Below are positions 1 through 6,728 of a stretch of DNA of 59,661 nucleotides, piece by piece. Location of the stretch: assembly GCA_944368215.1 (NCBI GenBank), contig CALVWX010000010.1, positions 1 to 59,661 on the forward strand, read 5' to 3'. The position numbers and the translations under genes were made by a program. The stretch comes from an uncultured Clostridia bacterium (GTDB lineage Bacteria > Bacillota > Clostridia > Christensenellales > Borkfalkiaceae). Numbering within the stretch: position 1 is the first letter of the stretch; each line of letters starts with the position of its first letter. The notes beneath the pieces were generated by a model, which saw only the letters and a program-made list of their open reading frames with translations, was not told the origin of the DNA and searched no databases.

Positions 1-35
1 TTTGCATTACCAAATACCACAAGATTTATTTGAGC

Positions 36-365
36 TTAATCTCTCGTTGTGTTGCACTTAGTTTGACAATTCATCATGACTATTATGCCGAAAATGAGGA
101 GGAGCAGCCACCACAGACCGCCGCCCTGTTTTCTTCCGCCCGACTGTATGTAGCGCAGGTGGTTAATGCACAGCATGCCCCAGCCGGCAAAAATTCCCCA
201 AACGACCATGGATATGCCGCAGATAATGCCGCCCACGGCGGGTATTGCGCCGCAACATCCGCCGGCGACGATTATGCATGCGCAGATAACCGTGTAGATG
301 TTGCGCCGCTTTTTAAGCACGGCGATAACGTCGGCATTGCCGTTGTTAACAATAAAGTTTCCCAT
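36..365 (-). CDS. small Gly/Cys-rich integral membrane protein, unknown function
   Basis: A 109-residue protein with a short polar N-terminus (MGNFIVNNGNADVIAVLKKR) and three apparent membrane segments: an Ile/Cys/Gly-rich one near residues 24-40, one near 42-60, and a C-terminal one (LWWLLLLIFGIIVMM). It ends in a short Cys/Thr tail. The start was set at the ATG at 363-365 because an AAAGGAG Shine-Dalgarno (372-379, minus strand) precedes it; a longer in-frame extension to 425 would run through the promoter. It is transcribed divergently from an Xre-type regulator with the operator inside its promoter, so it is the probable repressed target. I do not recognise the family. Confidence 0.7.
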   Translation of the reverse strand: MGNFIVNNGNADVIAVLKKRRNIYTVICACIIVAGGCCGAIPAVGGIICGISMVVWGIFAGWGMLCINHLRYIQSGGRKQGGGLWWLLLLIFGIIVMMNCQTKCNTTRD

Positions 366-396
366 AATTTTTCTCCTTTGTTTGTAATGTAATTCA

Positions 397-425
397 ATTA
401 TATTCTCAATAATTGAGAATGTCAA
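397..425 (-). promoter_or_regulatory. consensus sigma-A promoter of the small membrane protein gene
   Basis: On the minus strand TTGACA (420-425) is separated by exactly 17 nt (403-419) from TATAAT (397-402). Both hexamers are perfect consensus. Such a strong promoter implies high basal transcription unless repressed, which fits the operator lying in its spacer. Confidence 0.85.
402..420. promoter_or_regulatory. palindromic operator inside the promoter spacer
   Basis: ATTCTCAATAATTGAGAAT is a perfect 9-bp inverted repeat around a single central A. It fills the -35/-10 spacer of the minus-strand promoter. A degenerate second half-site (ATTCTCAA, 431-438) follows toward the divergent regulator. 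The adjacent Xre protein is the obvious candidate ligand, which would give repression of the membrane protein and possible autoregulation; this is inferred from position and symmetry only. Confidence 0.75.
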
Positions 426-471
426 GAAAAATTCTCAAAAATTGATAGACTTTTTTATGGAGAAAGGGAGC

Positions 472-672
472 ATGAAGTTTAACGAAAATCTCAAATCGCT
501 CCGCGTTGCTGGCGGAGTGGGACAAAAACAGCTGGCCGAAGCACTGAACATTTCGCTCAAGACGATTTCGCACTGGGAGACGGGTTACAGCGAACCTTCT
601 GTAAGCCAGCTCATTCAGCTCGCCGATTATTTCGACGTGACGATAGACGAACTGGTCGGCAGAACGGGCTGA
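472..672 (+). CDS. Xre/Cro-type helix-turn-helix transcriptional regulator
   Basis: A 66-residue protein that is almost entirely one HTH_3 domain. Residues 4-60 hold the canonical pattern KFNENLKSLR, then KQLAEALNIS as helices 2-3, then TISHWETGYSEPS and a closing helix ending in TIDELVGR. This is the size of minimal phage-like or toxin-antitoxin-associated regulators that bind palindromes as dimers. The ATG at 472 gives MKFNEN; an AGAAAGGGAG tract lies immediately upstream at tight spacing, so the in-frame ATG at 457 remains possible. It diverges from the small membrane protein gene and probably binds the ATTCTCAA palindrome between them. Confidence 0.85.
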   Translation: MKFNENLKSLRVAGGVGQKQLAEALNISLKTISHWETGYSEPSVSQLIQLADYFDVTIDELVGRTG

Positions 673-737
673 AAAAAGCGCCGCCCCGGCCTCTTGCCCG
701 CCGCGTTTAAAAAGAAGGGGAAAAATACGATTACGCA

Positions 738-766
738 TTGACAAATACCCCGCTTTCTGATAAAAT
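738..766 (+). promoter_or_regulatory. sigma-A promoter for the SecB-like gene
   Basis: TTGACA (738-743), a 17-nt spacer and TAAAAT (761-766). The predicted start of transcription is about 35 nt upstream of the SecB-like start codon, which has an AGGAG Shine-Dalgarno at 798-802. Confidence 0.8.
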
Positions 767-807
767 AGCATGGTAAGGTAAAAATCTTAATATATTCAGG
801 AGTAATA

Positions 808-1239
808 ATGATGAAATACGATTTTAAAGGCATTACTTGCGAACAGCTTTCGTTCAAGCTCAACAGGGTCAGGCTCGAACCCAACCAGAGGCTGGACATC
901 AAACCCCAGTTCTCCCGTCAGGTAAGAAAGGCCAACGAAAACCCCAAGCTCATGTTCATAAACCTCAAGGTAGCCGTGCTCACAACCGACGTCGAACCCA
1001 AGCCCTTCGATATCGAAGTGTCCGTCGTCGGCATTTACGAGCTTGCCGAAGTCCCCAACGCACAGCAGGAGAGGGATTTCGTCATCGAAGCTACCGCCAT
1101 GCTCTATCCTTACCTGCGCTCCATGGTCACCAACCTCACGGCACAGGCTTACATTCAGCCCCTCAACCTCCCCGTAATCAACGGCCCCATTTTCCCCGAG
1201 GACAGGGACACATATGCATTCAGCGTAAGCGACAATTAA
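808..1239 (+). CDS. secB: SecB-like preprotein chaperone
   Basis: A 143-residue protein with the SecB fold signature in its C-terminal half: MLYPYLRSMVTNLTAQAYIQ followed by PLNLPVINGPIFPED. In SecB the equivalent stretch (LFPYAR.. then FPPLNLAPVNF) forms the tetramer-forming beta region and helix. The N-terminal half reads as beta strands (LDIKPQFSRQV, LMFINLKVAVLT, FDIEVSVVGIYEL) consistent with the fold. SecB holds preproteins unfolded and hands them to SecA; Gram-positive homologues also occur as toxin-antitoxin chaperones, but no such partner is seen here. Its position just before secE and nusG favours a secretion role. ATGs at 808 and 811 are both within range of AGGAG. Confidence 0.75.
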   Translation: MMKYDFKGITCEQLSFKLNRVRLEPNQRLDIKPQFSRQVRKANENPKLMFINLKVAVLTTDVEPKPFDIEVSVVGIYELAEVPNAQQERDFVIEATAMLYPYLRSMVTNLTAQAYIQPLNLPVINGPIFPEDRDTYAFSVSDN

Positions 1240-1254
1240 ATAAAGCCAAAACGC

Positions 1255-1290
1255 GGCGCGGCGAAAGATTTTCGCCGCGCCCTGATTTTT
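1255..1290 (+). terminator. rho-independent terminator after the SecB-like gene
   Basis: A 12-bp stem, GGCGCGGCGAAA (1255-1266) with TTTCGCCGCGCC (1270-1281), closes on a 3-nt loop and is followed by CTGATTTTT. Confidence 0.85.
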
Positions 1291-1310
1291 ATGGCAATGT
1301 ATTGAAAGCT

Positions 1311-1364
1311 CTGCTTCCATGAATAAGCAGTATTCAATTCATGCGGCATAGCCGCAATTCATTG
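1311..1364 (+). repeat. AATTCAT-linked mini-hairpins in the SecB-rpmG gap
   Basis: The 310-nt gap between the SecB-like gene and rpmG holds two small hairpins, CTGCTT/AAGCAG (1311-1330) and TGCGGC/GCCGCA (1342-1356). The second is bracketed by AATTCAT and AATTCATT. The same design recurs as a long array at 56,530-56,785. Apart from these, a terminator and the rpmG promoter, I see nothing else in the gap. Confidence 0.6.
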
Positions 1365-1468
1365 CGTTATGTCGGCACAATATGTTGTGTGGGGTCGGCA
1401 AAGTTGCACTATTATAATAATAGTAAAGAAAAAAAGTGTAAAAATCGGGCGATTTGCTCAAAAATTAA

Positions 1469-1497
1469 TTGACAAGCCCGCCTTTTAATGATAATAT
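1469..1497 (+). promoter_or_regulatory. sigma-A promoter of the rpmG-secE-nusG cluster
   Basis: TTGACA (1469-1474), a 17-nt spacer, then TAATAT (1492-1497). It lies about 50 nt upstream of the rpmG start codon, and no terminator is seen between rpmG and nusG, so it probably drives the cluster. Confidence 0.8.
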
Positions 1498-1549
1498 CTT
1501 ATACACACACCGAACAGGGGTGTAATTTTTTTGTACGGAGTTTTCCAAA

Positions 1550-1711
1550 ATGAAGGCATCAACCAGAACAAAGATAACGTTCGAGTGCACCGAATGCAAG
1601 CACAGAAACTACGACAGCTACAAGAATAAGCGCAACGATCCCGACAGGCTTACTATCTCCAAGTACTGCCCCTTCTGCAAAAAGCACACCGAACATAAGG
1701 AAACAAAGTAA
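1550..1711 (+). CDS. rpmG: 50S ribosomal protein L33
   Basis: A 53-residue protein beginning [16 protein letters not shown] and ending [10 protein letters not shown]. Two Cys pairs, CTEC (13-16) and CPFC (40-43), mark the zinc-binding form of L33, and the basic central stretch [11 protein letters not shown] is typical. L33 sits near the ribosomal E site on the large subunit. A TACGGAG Shine-Dalgarno lies at 1534-1540. The order rpmG-secE-nusG-rplK-rplA matches the conserved Bacillota cluster, which settles the identity. Confidence 0.95.
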   Translation: MKASTRTKITFECTECKHRNYDSYKNKRNDPDRLTISKYCPFCKKHTEHKETK

Positions 1712-1792
1712 TTTGGTTTTCCCGTCGCAGGGCGTTCCGCTCTGTGCACTTTAACTTACAATGCCGCCGCTGCGGCATTTAAGGAGAACGAT

Positions 1793-2020
1793 ATGGCAAA
1801 CAAAAACGAAGCCAAAAAGCCCGGCTTTTTCGCAAGAATGGGCAAAAAGCTCAAGGAAACCTTCTCCGAGCTTAAAAGAGTTACCTGGCCCACCTTCCCC
1901 AAGGTGGTAAAATCCACATGCGTCGTCTTGGTCGTCGTGGTGGTATTCCTTTTAGTGGTAACGGGTATAAACCAGCTCTTCCAGTATCTTCTGGGGCTGC
2001 TCACAGGCATAGGAGCGTAA
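1793..2020 (+). CDS. secE: preprotein translocase subunit SecE
   Basis: A 75-residue single-span SecE. A charged amphipathic N-terminal helix (FARMGKKLKETFSELKRVTW) leads into the family-defining WPTF turn near residue 42, then one long hydrophobic helix (VVLVVVVVFLLVV). SecE clamps SecY in the SecYEG channel. AAGGAGA precedes the ATG. It is the short one-TM form usual outside the Proteobacteria. It lies between rpmG and nusG as in most bacteria. Confidence 0.96.
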   Translation: MANKNEAKKPGFFARMGKKLKETFSELKRVTWPTFPKVVKSTCVVLVVVVVFLLVVTGINQLFQYLLGLLTGIGA

Positions 2021-2157
2021 CCCGGGTAAACCGCGCGCCGCATTATATGCCGCGCCTGCGCAAGCGCGTTCTTTTTTGCGCGCTATTGCGGGCATTCGTG
2101 CGCACATATGCGGCAATCAATCTTTTACCCGCAAATTTTTGGAGGTAACGAAATTAT

Positions 2158-2715
2158 ATGGCAGACGTTCAGGAACAGCCCTGCTGGTATATTCTGCATA
2201 CCTATTCGGGTTACGAAATGATGGTCAAAGATTCCCTCTTCAGGCTGGTTGAAAACAACAACCTGCAGGACCAGATCTTCGACGTCAAAATTCCCATGGA
2301 GCAGACCATCGAAGAAAAGAACGGCAAGCGCAAGGTGGTGGAGCGCAAGCTTCTGCCCTGCTACGTATTTATCAAGATGATTTATTCCAATCAGCTGTGG
2401 TACCTCGTAACCAATACCCGCGGCGTAACGGGTTTCGTCGGCCCTCAGGGCAGACCCATCCCCATGAAGGATGAAGAAATACGCAAAATGCGCCTCGAAG
2501 AAGTCGTTGTGGATGCCGATTTTGCTGTCGGCGACACGGTCAATATCGATGCGGGCCCCCTCGCGGGTTTCGACGGCGTCATAACCGAACTCAACGACAT
2601 CGCGCAGAAGGCAAAGGTCAACATTCAGATGTTCGGCCGCTCTACCGACGTAGAGGTCGAATATATTCAGATAAAGAAGATAGACGCGCCCGTAGCCGAA
2701 GAAAAGAACGACTGA
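2158..2715 (+). CDS. nusG: transcription termination/antitermination factor NusG
   Basis: A 185-residue protein with the NGN domain (WYILHTYSGYE at the N-terminus; LLPCYVFIKM; NTRGVTGFVGPQGRPIPM) followed by a C-terminal KOW domain (VGDTVNIDAGPLAGFDGVI). NusG bridges RNA polymerase to NusE (S10) or Rho. The insert in the NGN domain is short, as in Bacillus. GGAGG lies upstream of the ATG. It is followed by a 619-nt repeat-filled gap before rplK, where most relatives have a few dozen bases. Confidence 0.97.
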   Translation: MADVQEQPCWYILHTYSGYEMMVKDSLFRLVENNNLQDQIFDVKIPMEQTIEEKNGKRKVVERKLLPCYVFIKMIYSNQLWYLVTNTRGVTGFVGPQGRPIPMKDEEIRKMRLEEVVVDADFAVGDTVNIDAGPLAGFDGVITELNDIAQKAKVNIQMFGRSTDVEVEYIQIKKIDAPVAEEKND

Positions 2716-2793
2716 TTGCAAGGCAACATGTTCGATTCAATGAACGCGCAACGTTCAATTTGGCGGGCATAATTTTTATAAATATCACCATAG

Positions 2794-3011
2794 CGTCATA
2801 CTGAGCGAAGCATGGCGGAAGCCATGCGCAGTCGAACGTATCCTGCCCGATATTAAACCCGACAAGATCCTTCGACTTCGTTCTAGGATTCATATTCTCG
2901 CGCAGAACCGTGGCTTTTGCGCGAAGAGGAGCGGCGGTGCATTACCATGCAATGCCCGCGTACGGGCATTGCAGTAATAGAATCTGCCGCGACGAGCTCA
3001 GGATGACATGA
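2794..3011. repeat. interspersed element bounded by TCATACTGAGCG / GCTCAGGATGACA
   Basis: The left end TCATACTGAGCGAAG (2794-2808), the inner motif GCAGTCGAACGTATC, the motif AGATCCTTCGACTTCG (2865-2880) and the right end GAGCTCAGGATGACA match the copies at 14,871-14,984 and 53,153-53,269. This copy is about twice as long because roughly 100 nt of unrelated sequence lie between the TTCGACTTCG motif and the right end. Confidence 0.7.
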
Positions 3012-3077
3012 CCCCGGCTCGCCCGAATTATGCGCGATTATATAACACGATTTATAATAAGAGGGCTATATGAAAAT

Positions 3078-3212
3078 CGCGCAAAGAGGGCGAACAACGC
3101 TGCTCTTCAAATAGCGGACACCACTATTTGAGCGTTGTGAGGTGAGCGAACACATAGCAACGTGTGTGCGGTGCCCGAAAACGGCGTTACCCTTACGCCG
3201 TTTGAGAAAGAG
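3078..3212 (+). repeat. three-hairpin interspersed element, copy A
   Basis: Starts GCGCAAAGAGGGCG. Stem 1 pairs ACAACGCT.. with AGCGTTGT and holds an inner AATAG..CTATT stem. GAGGTGAGC follows, then a variable hairpin ending GGTGCCCGA, then ACGGCGT/ACGCCGT and GAGAAAGAGC. It lies in the same orientation as, and about 120 nt upstream of, rplK. Compare 13,098-13,235, 42,168-42,291 and 53,500-53,640. Confidence 0.7.
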
Positions 3213-3334
3213 CTCAAAAAAGCTAACGACAAATCGCAGCCGCCTCAAGGCAAGATTTGTGTTAATATTTTGTGGGAGAATGCGTTAAATTTTTTCATGA
3301 CGCACTCGCTAACACCACTTTGGAGGATTTTAAC

Positions 3335-3760
3335 ATGGCAAAGAAAATCACCGCGGTTGTAAAGCTCCAGCTTCCCGCAGGTAAAGCCACACCCGCACCC
3401 CCCGTCGGTTCGACGCTCGGTCCTCACGGTATCAACATACCCGGCTTTACAAAGGAATTCAACGCTAAAACTGCGTCCCAGGCAGGACTCATCATTCCCT
3501 GCGTGGTAACCATCTATCAGGACAGAAGCTTCACCTTCGTCTTAAAAACGCCCCCCACGCCCGTACTCATCAAAAAGGCGTTGGGCATCGAAACTGCTTC
3601 CGCACGCCCCAACAGGGATAAGGTAGGCAAGCTCACCAAGGCTCAGGTAGAAGAGATCGCAAAGACCAAAATGCCCGACCTCAACTGCACAGATTTGGAA
3701 ATGGCAAAGAGCATGGTAAAGGGCACCGCGCGCTCCATGGGCGTTACGGTCGAAGAGTAA
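3335..3760 (+). CDS. rplK: 50S ribosomal protein L11
   Basis: A 141-residue L11. The N-terminal domain ([20 protein letters not shown], then [17 protein letters not shown]) contacts release factors and EF-G; the C-terminal rRNA-binding domain carries [11 protein letters not shown]-like and [20 protein letters not shown] sequences that bind the 23S GTPase-associated region. TGGAGG (3321-3326) precedes the ATG at 3335; the in-frame extension to 3272 is not needed. Length matches the family. Confidence 0.97.
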   Translation: MAKKITAVVKLQLPAGKATPAPPVGSTLGPHGINIPGFTKEFNAKTASQAGLIIPCVVTIYQDRSFTFVLKTPPTPVLIKKALGIETASARPNRDKVGKLTKAQVEEIAKTKMPDLNCTDLEMAKSMVKGTARSMGVTVEE

Positions 3761-3853
3761 CAAGGCTTTTTTACAAAGCCGCGAACAGTGGGAGAGGGAT
3801 AAAAATAATTCACAAGTCGACCCCTCGCATGTACCACACGGAGGTATTAATCA

Positions 3854-4543
3854 ATGAAAGTTGGCAAGAAGTACGCAGAAAGCGTTAAATCTTATGACCA
3901 TGCAAAAGCATACGACCTCGCCGAAGCGGTAAACCTCGTTCTTTCCACCGCTAAAGCGAAATTCGACGAAACAATCGAACTTCACGTCCGTCTGGGCGTA
4001 GACCCCCGCCAGGCTGATCAGCAGGTGCGCGGCGTTCTCGTCCTTCCCAACGGCACCGGCAAGGATAAAAAAGTCCTTGTTATCGCCAAGGGTGACAAGG
4101 CAGACCAGGCTAAGGCTGCAGGCGCAGACTATGTCGGCGCAGAGGAAACCATCCAGCGCATCCAGAAGGAAAACTGGTTCGATTTCGACGTGATGATCAC
4201 CACGCCCGACATGATGGGCATCGTCGGCCGCATCGGCCGTATCCTCGGCCCCAAGGGCTTAATGCCCAACCCCAAGAGCGGCACGGTAACGCCCGACGTC
4301 GTCAAGGCCGTCAAGGAAGTTAAAGCAGGTAAGGTAGAATACCGCCTCGACAAAACGGCAATCATTCACTGCCCCATCGGCAAAAAGTCCTTCGGCGCAG
4401 AAAAGATTGCAGAAAACTTCACCGCCCTCATGGACGCAATCGTCAAGGCTAAGCCCGCTACGGCAAAGGGTCAGTACATCAAGAGCGTAACCGTTACCTC
4501 GACGATGGGCCCCGGCGTAAAGGTTTATTACAACAAGGGTTAA
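3854..4543 (+). CDS. rplA: 50S ribosomal protein L1
   Basis: A 229-residue L1, the expected length. Hallmarks are [20 protein letters not shown] near residues 45-65, [21 protein letters not shown] in the middle, and the C-terminal [12 protein letters not shown]1 forms the mobile stalk at the E site and is often an autogenous repressor of its operon. It is followed by a terminator and then the sms genes. The usual rplJ-rplL partners are absent here, so the L10/L12 stalk genes must lie elsewhere. Confidence 0.97.
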   Translation: MKVGKKYAESVKSYDHAKAYDLAEAVNLVLSTAKAKFDETIELHVRLGVDPRQADQQVRGVLVLPNGTGKDKKVLVIAKGDKADQAKAAGADYVGAEETIQRIQKENWFDFDVMITTPDMMGIVGRIGRILGPKGLMPNPKSGTVTPDVVKAVKEVKAGKVEYRLDKTAIIHCPIGKKSFGAEKIAENFTALMDAIVKAKPATAKGQYIKSVTVTSTMGPGVKVYYNKG

Positions 4544-4553
4544 TCAAAAAATC

Positions 4554-4582
4554 AACTCCGCTTCATGCGGAGTTATTTTTTT
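4554..4582 (+). terminator. terminator of the nusG-rplK-rplA region
   Basis: AACTCCGC (4554-4561), loop TTCAT, GCGGAGTT (4567-4574), then ATTTTTTTTG. A classical intrinsic terminator 10 nt after the rplA stop codon. Confidence 0.93.
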
Positions 4583-4658
4583 TGTTCATTTCGCGCAAAA
4601 GCTGCGGTGCTGTACGGCCGCGGCCGCAAGAGAGGTCGGCTGTGGTGAGATTGCCTGA

Positions 4659-4816
4659 TTGCGGGGTATGGTTGCGGCGACACGCCGCTGGCCGCAGGAT
4701 ATGTGGGAGTTAATGGCAATGTAAGATTGCGGAGTACGCCAGCGGGGGCACCCCGCTTGCGGAGCATGGCCGCGGCGACACGCCGCTTGCGAAGTACGAC
4801 AGCGGGGTCACCCTGC
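4659..4816. repeat. 30-bp tandem repeat array with conserved hairpins
   Basis: Units begin TTGCG(G/A)(A/G)GTA and are exactly 30 bp: 4659-4688, then three head-to-tail units at 4727-4756, 4757-4786 and 4787-4816. Each ends in a small inverted repeat. Units 1 and 3 have GCGGCG/CGCCGC, unit 2 has GCGGGG/CCCCGC and unit 4 has GCGGGG/CCCTGC. The paired change C-G to G-C between units keeps the stem. The array fills the gap between the rplA terminator and the smsC promoter; no coding role is apparent. Confidence 0.75.
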
Positions 4817-4871
4817 TTGAATTAAGAGTGCAATTTTGGGCCAAAATTTGTTTACGGGCGAGTATTTGCGG

Positions 4872-4900
4872 TTTACAATAATATGGTAAAGTGTTATACT
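4872..4900 (+). promoter_or_regulatory. sigma-A promoter of smsCB
   Basis: TTTACA (4872-4877), a 17-nt spacer, TATACT (4895-4900). The predicted transcript starts about 28 nt before the smsC ATG. No Fe-S-responsive operator was recognised. Confidence 0.7.
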
Positions 4901-4934
4901 GTACGCGATAAAAGGTTTTTACGGCAGGTAATTT

Positions 4935-5675
4935 ATGCTTGAACTTAAAAATATAAGTTTCGAAGTTGAAGAAGAAGGACAAAGCAAAGTCATATTAAAA
5001 GACATAAATCTTAAAGTGGGCGACGGCAAATTTGTCGTCATCACCGGCCCCAACGGCAGCGGCAAGTCCACGCTTGCAAAGATAATCGCGGGCATAGAAC
5101 AGCCTTCTTCGGGCTCCATTCTTCTGGACGGGCGTGATATAACGCCGCTCGGCGTCACCGACCGCGCAAAAGCGGGCATAGGCTACGCCTTCCAGAACCC
5201 CGTCCGCTTCAAGGGCATTAAGGTCAAGGACCTCATACGCATAGCCGTAGGCTCGGATATATCCGTCGCCGAAGCGTGTAAGTTCCTCTCCGAAGTCGGC
5301 CTTTGCGCGCGCAATTATATCGACCGCGAAGTAAACGCCAGCCTCTCCGGCGGCGAGCTCAAGAGGATAGAAATAGCCACCGTGCTCGCCCGCGGCAGCA
5401 AAATTTCGGTATTCGACGAGCCCGAAGCCGGCATAGATTTGTGGAGTTTCGGCAACCTCATCGAAGTTTTCGAGCGCATGCGTGCGGCGGGCGCCGACAA
5501 TTCCATTTTAGTCATCTCCCATCAGGAGAGAATTTTGAATATCGCCGACGAAATTGTCGTCCTCGCAGGAGGCGAAATAAAGGCGCACGGCGCGCGCGAA
5601 GACATTCTGCCCACCCTTCTCGGCACGGATTCGGCCGTCAGCGCATGCGGAAAAATGACGGGAGGAGCTCAGTAA
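4935..5675 (+). CDS. smsC: SufC-like ABC ATPase of the minimal Fe-S assembly system (SmsC)
   Basis: A 246-residue soluble ABC ATPase of the SufC group. Walker A is GPNGSGKST (residues 38-46), the Q-loop region is YAFQNPVRF, the signature is the SufC-typical LSGGELKRIEI, Walker B is ISVFDEPEAGIDL and the switch His is in VISHQERIL. The FDEPEAGID variant and the absence of membrane domains separate it from transport ATPases. It abuts a single short SufB/SufD-like gene with no intervening base, and no sufS, sufU or second SufB/D gene is near. That matches the two-gene SUF-like minimal system known in anaerobic archaea and bacteria rather than a full SUF operon. Confidence 0.88.
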   Translation: MLELKNISFEVEEEGQSKVILKDINLKVGDGKFVVITGPNGSGKSTLAKIIAGIEQPSSGSILLDGRDITPLGVTDRAKAGIGYAFQNPVRFKGIKVKDLIRIAVGSDISVAEACKFLSEVGLCARNYIDREVNASLSGGELKRIEIATVLARGSKISVFDEPEAGIDLWSFGNLIEVFERMRAAGADNSILVISHQERILNIADEIVVLAGGEIKAHGAREDILPTLLGTDSAVSACGKMTGGAQ

Positions 5676-6593
5676 ATGGATGAAATTCAGAAGAAATTGT
5701 TATTCGAAGTCGCCGACCTTCACGTCGTGCCCGAGGGCGCTTACAACATCCGCGCCAACGGCCGGTCGGTCGGCCGCAATTCCACCGCAAACATAGACAT
5801 ATCACCAAAGCCCGACGGCAACGGCCTCAATATCCGCGTAAAGGACGGCACGAAAAAACAGAGCCTGCATATCCCCGTCGTGCTCAGCAAAAGCGGCCTT
5901 AAGGAGACGGTGTACAACGATTTTTATATCGGCGACGACTGCGATATTGTTGTGATAGCCGGCTGCGGCATAGACAACTGCGGCGTGCAGGATTCCGAAC
6001 ACGACGGTATACACCGCTTTTTCGTCGGCAAAAATTCCAAAATCAAATATGTCGAAAAGCATTACGGCTCGGGCGACGGTTCGGGCAAGCGCATTCTCAA
6101 TCCCGTGACCGAAGTCAGCCTCAACGAAGGCAGCTTCATGGAGATGGAAACGGTGCAGATAAAGGGCGTCGATTCTACCGTCAGGGAGACCAAAGCCGTG
6201 CTCGCCGCGCATTCCAAACTGCTCGTGCGCGAAAGGCTGATGACCCACGGCAGCCAGAGCGCCGTCAGCGTGTACGACGTTGAACTCAACGGCGAAGGCT
6301 CGGACGCCGACGTAATCTCCCGCTCGGTCGCAAGGGACAATTCCTTCCAGAAGTTCGATGCGAAAATTGCGGGCAACGCGCCCTGCGCGGGCCACAGCGA
6401 ATGCGACGCGATAATCATGGACAACGCGCGCATATCGGCCATACCACGCCTCGACGCCAACAACGTCGACGCCGCCCTCATTCACGAAGCGGCAATCGGC
6501 AAAATCGCCGGAGAACAGATAACCAAACTCATGACTTTAGGCCTCACCGAGAAGGAGGCGGAGGAGCAGATAATAAACGGCTTCCTCTCTTAA
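5676..6593 (+). CDS. smsB: SufB/SufD-like Fe-S scaffold of the minimal system (SmsB)
   Basis: A 305-residue beta-helix scaffold of the SufB/SufD family, well short of the roughly 450-residue SufB. The Cys-rich motif GCGIDNCG followed by SEHDGIHRFF (residues 96-115) is typical of the short anaerobe homologues. The C-terminus (LIHEAAIGKIAGEQITKLM, then GLTEKEAEEQIINGF) is the classical SufB/D helix that docks SufC. Its ATG follows the smsC TAA directly, so the two are surely co-translated. With SmsC it should form an SmsC2B2 complex assembling clusters for enzymes such as the NrdG activase in this window. The assignment to SMS rather than to an incomplete SUF is inferred from size and the two-gene layout. 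Confidence 0.87.
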   Translation: MDEIQKKLLFEVADLHVVPEGAYNIRANGRSVGRNSTANIDISPKPDGNGLNIRVKDGTKKQSLHIPVVLSKSGLKETVYNDFYIGDDCDIVVIAGCGIDNCGVQDSEHDGIHRFFVGKNSKIKYVEKHYGSGDGSGKRILNPVTEVSLNEGSFMEMETVQIKGVDSTVRETKAVLAAHSKLLVRERLMTHGSQSAVSVYDVELNGEGSDADVISRSVARDNSFQKFDAKIAGNAPCAGHSECDAIIMDNARISAIPRLDANNVDAALIHEAAIGKIAGEQITKLMTLGLTEKEAEEQIINGFLS

Positions 6594-6673
6594 ACGCCCG
6601 CATATATGCGCCGTTTACCGCATATTTTTGCGCGGCGGCATGTAGATAATCGAATATAAAACGCAAACAAAAC

Positions 6674-6702
6674 GCGGCGGCAACCTTACATGTTGCCGCC
6701 GC
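6674..6702. terminator. bidirectional terminator between smsB and the antiporter gene
   Basis: GCGGCGGCAAC (6674-6684) pairs with GTTGCCGCCGC (6692-6702) around a 7-nt loop. It sits between convergent genes; CTTTG follows on the plus side and GTTTTGTTTG on the minus side. Confidence 0.75.
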
Positions 6703-6728
6703 TTTGTCAATTTATTAATTGAGCCGCT

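Larger units (their letters stand above)
2716..3334. other. repeat-filled intergenic region between nusG and rplK
   Basis: These 619 nt interrupt an otherwise tight cluster and contain no credible gene. They hold a TGTCATACTGAGCG-family element (2794-3011), a three-hairpin element (3078-3212), and, at about 3231-3275, a diverged copy of the CAAATCGCAGCCGCC..GATTTGTGTTAATATT sequence found intact twice at the end of the window. No clear promoter for rplK was recognised. Confidence 0.7.

Noticed and set aside
808-1239. SecB-like gene as part of a toxin-antitoxin-chaperone module
   Set aside because: No HigA/HigB-like or other toxin gene is adjacent; the neighbouring Xre gene has its own operator and a membrane-protein target.
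4659-4816. 30-bp repeats considered as a CRISPR array
   Set aside because: Units are contiguous with no unique spacers, and no cas gene is present.
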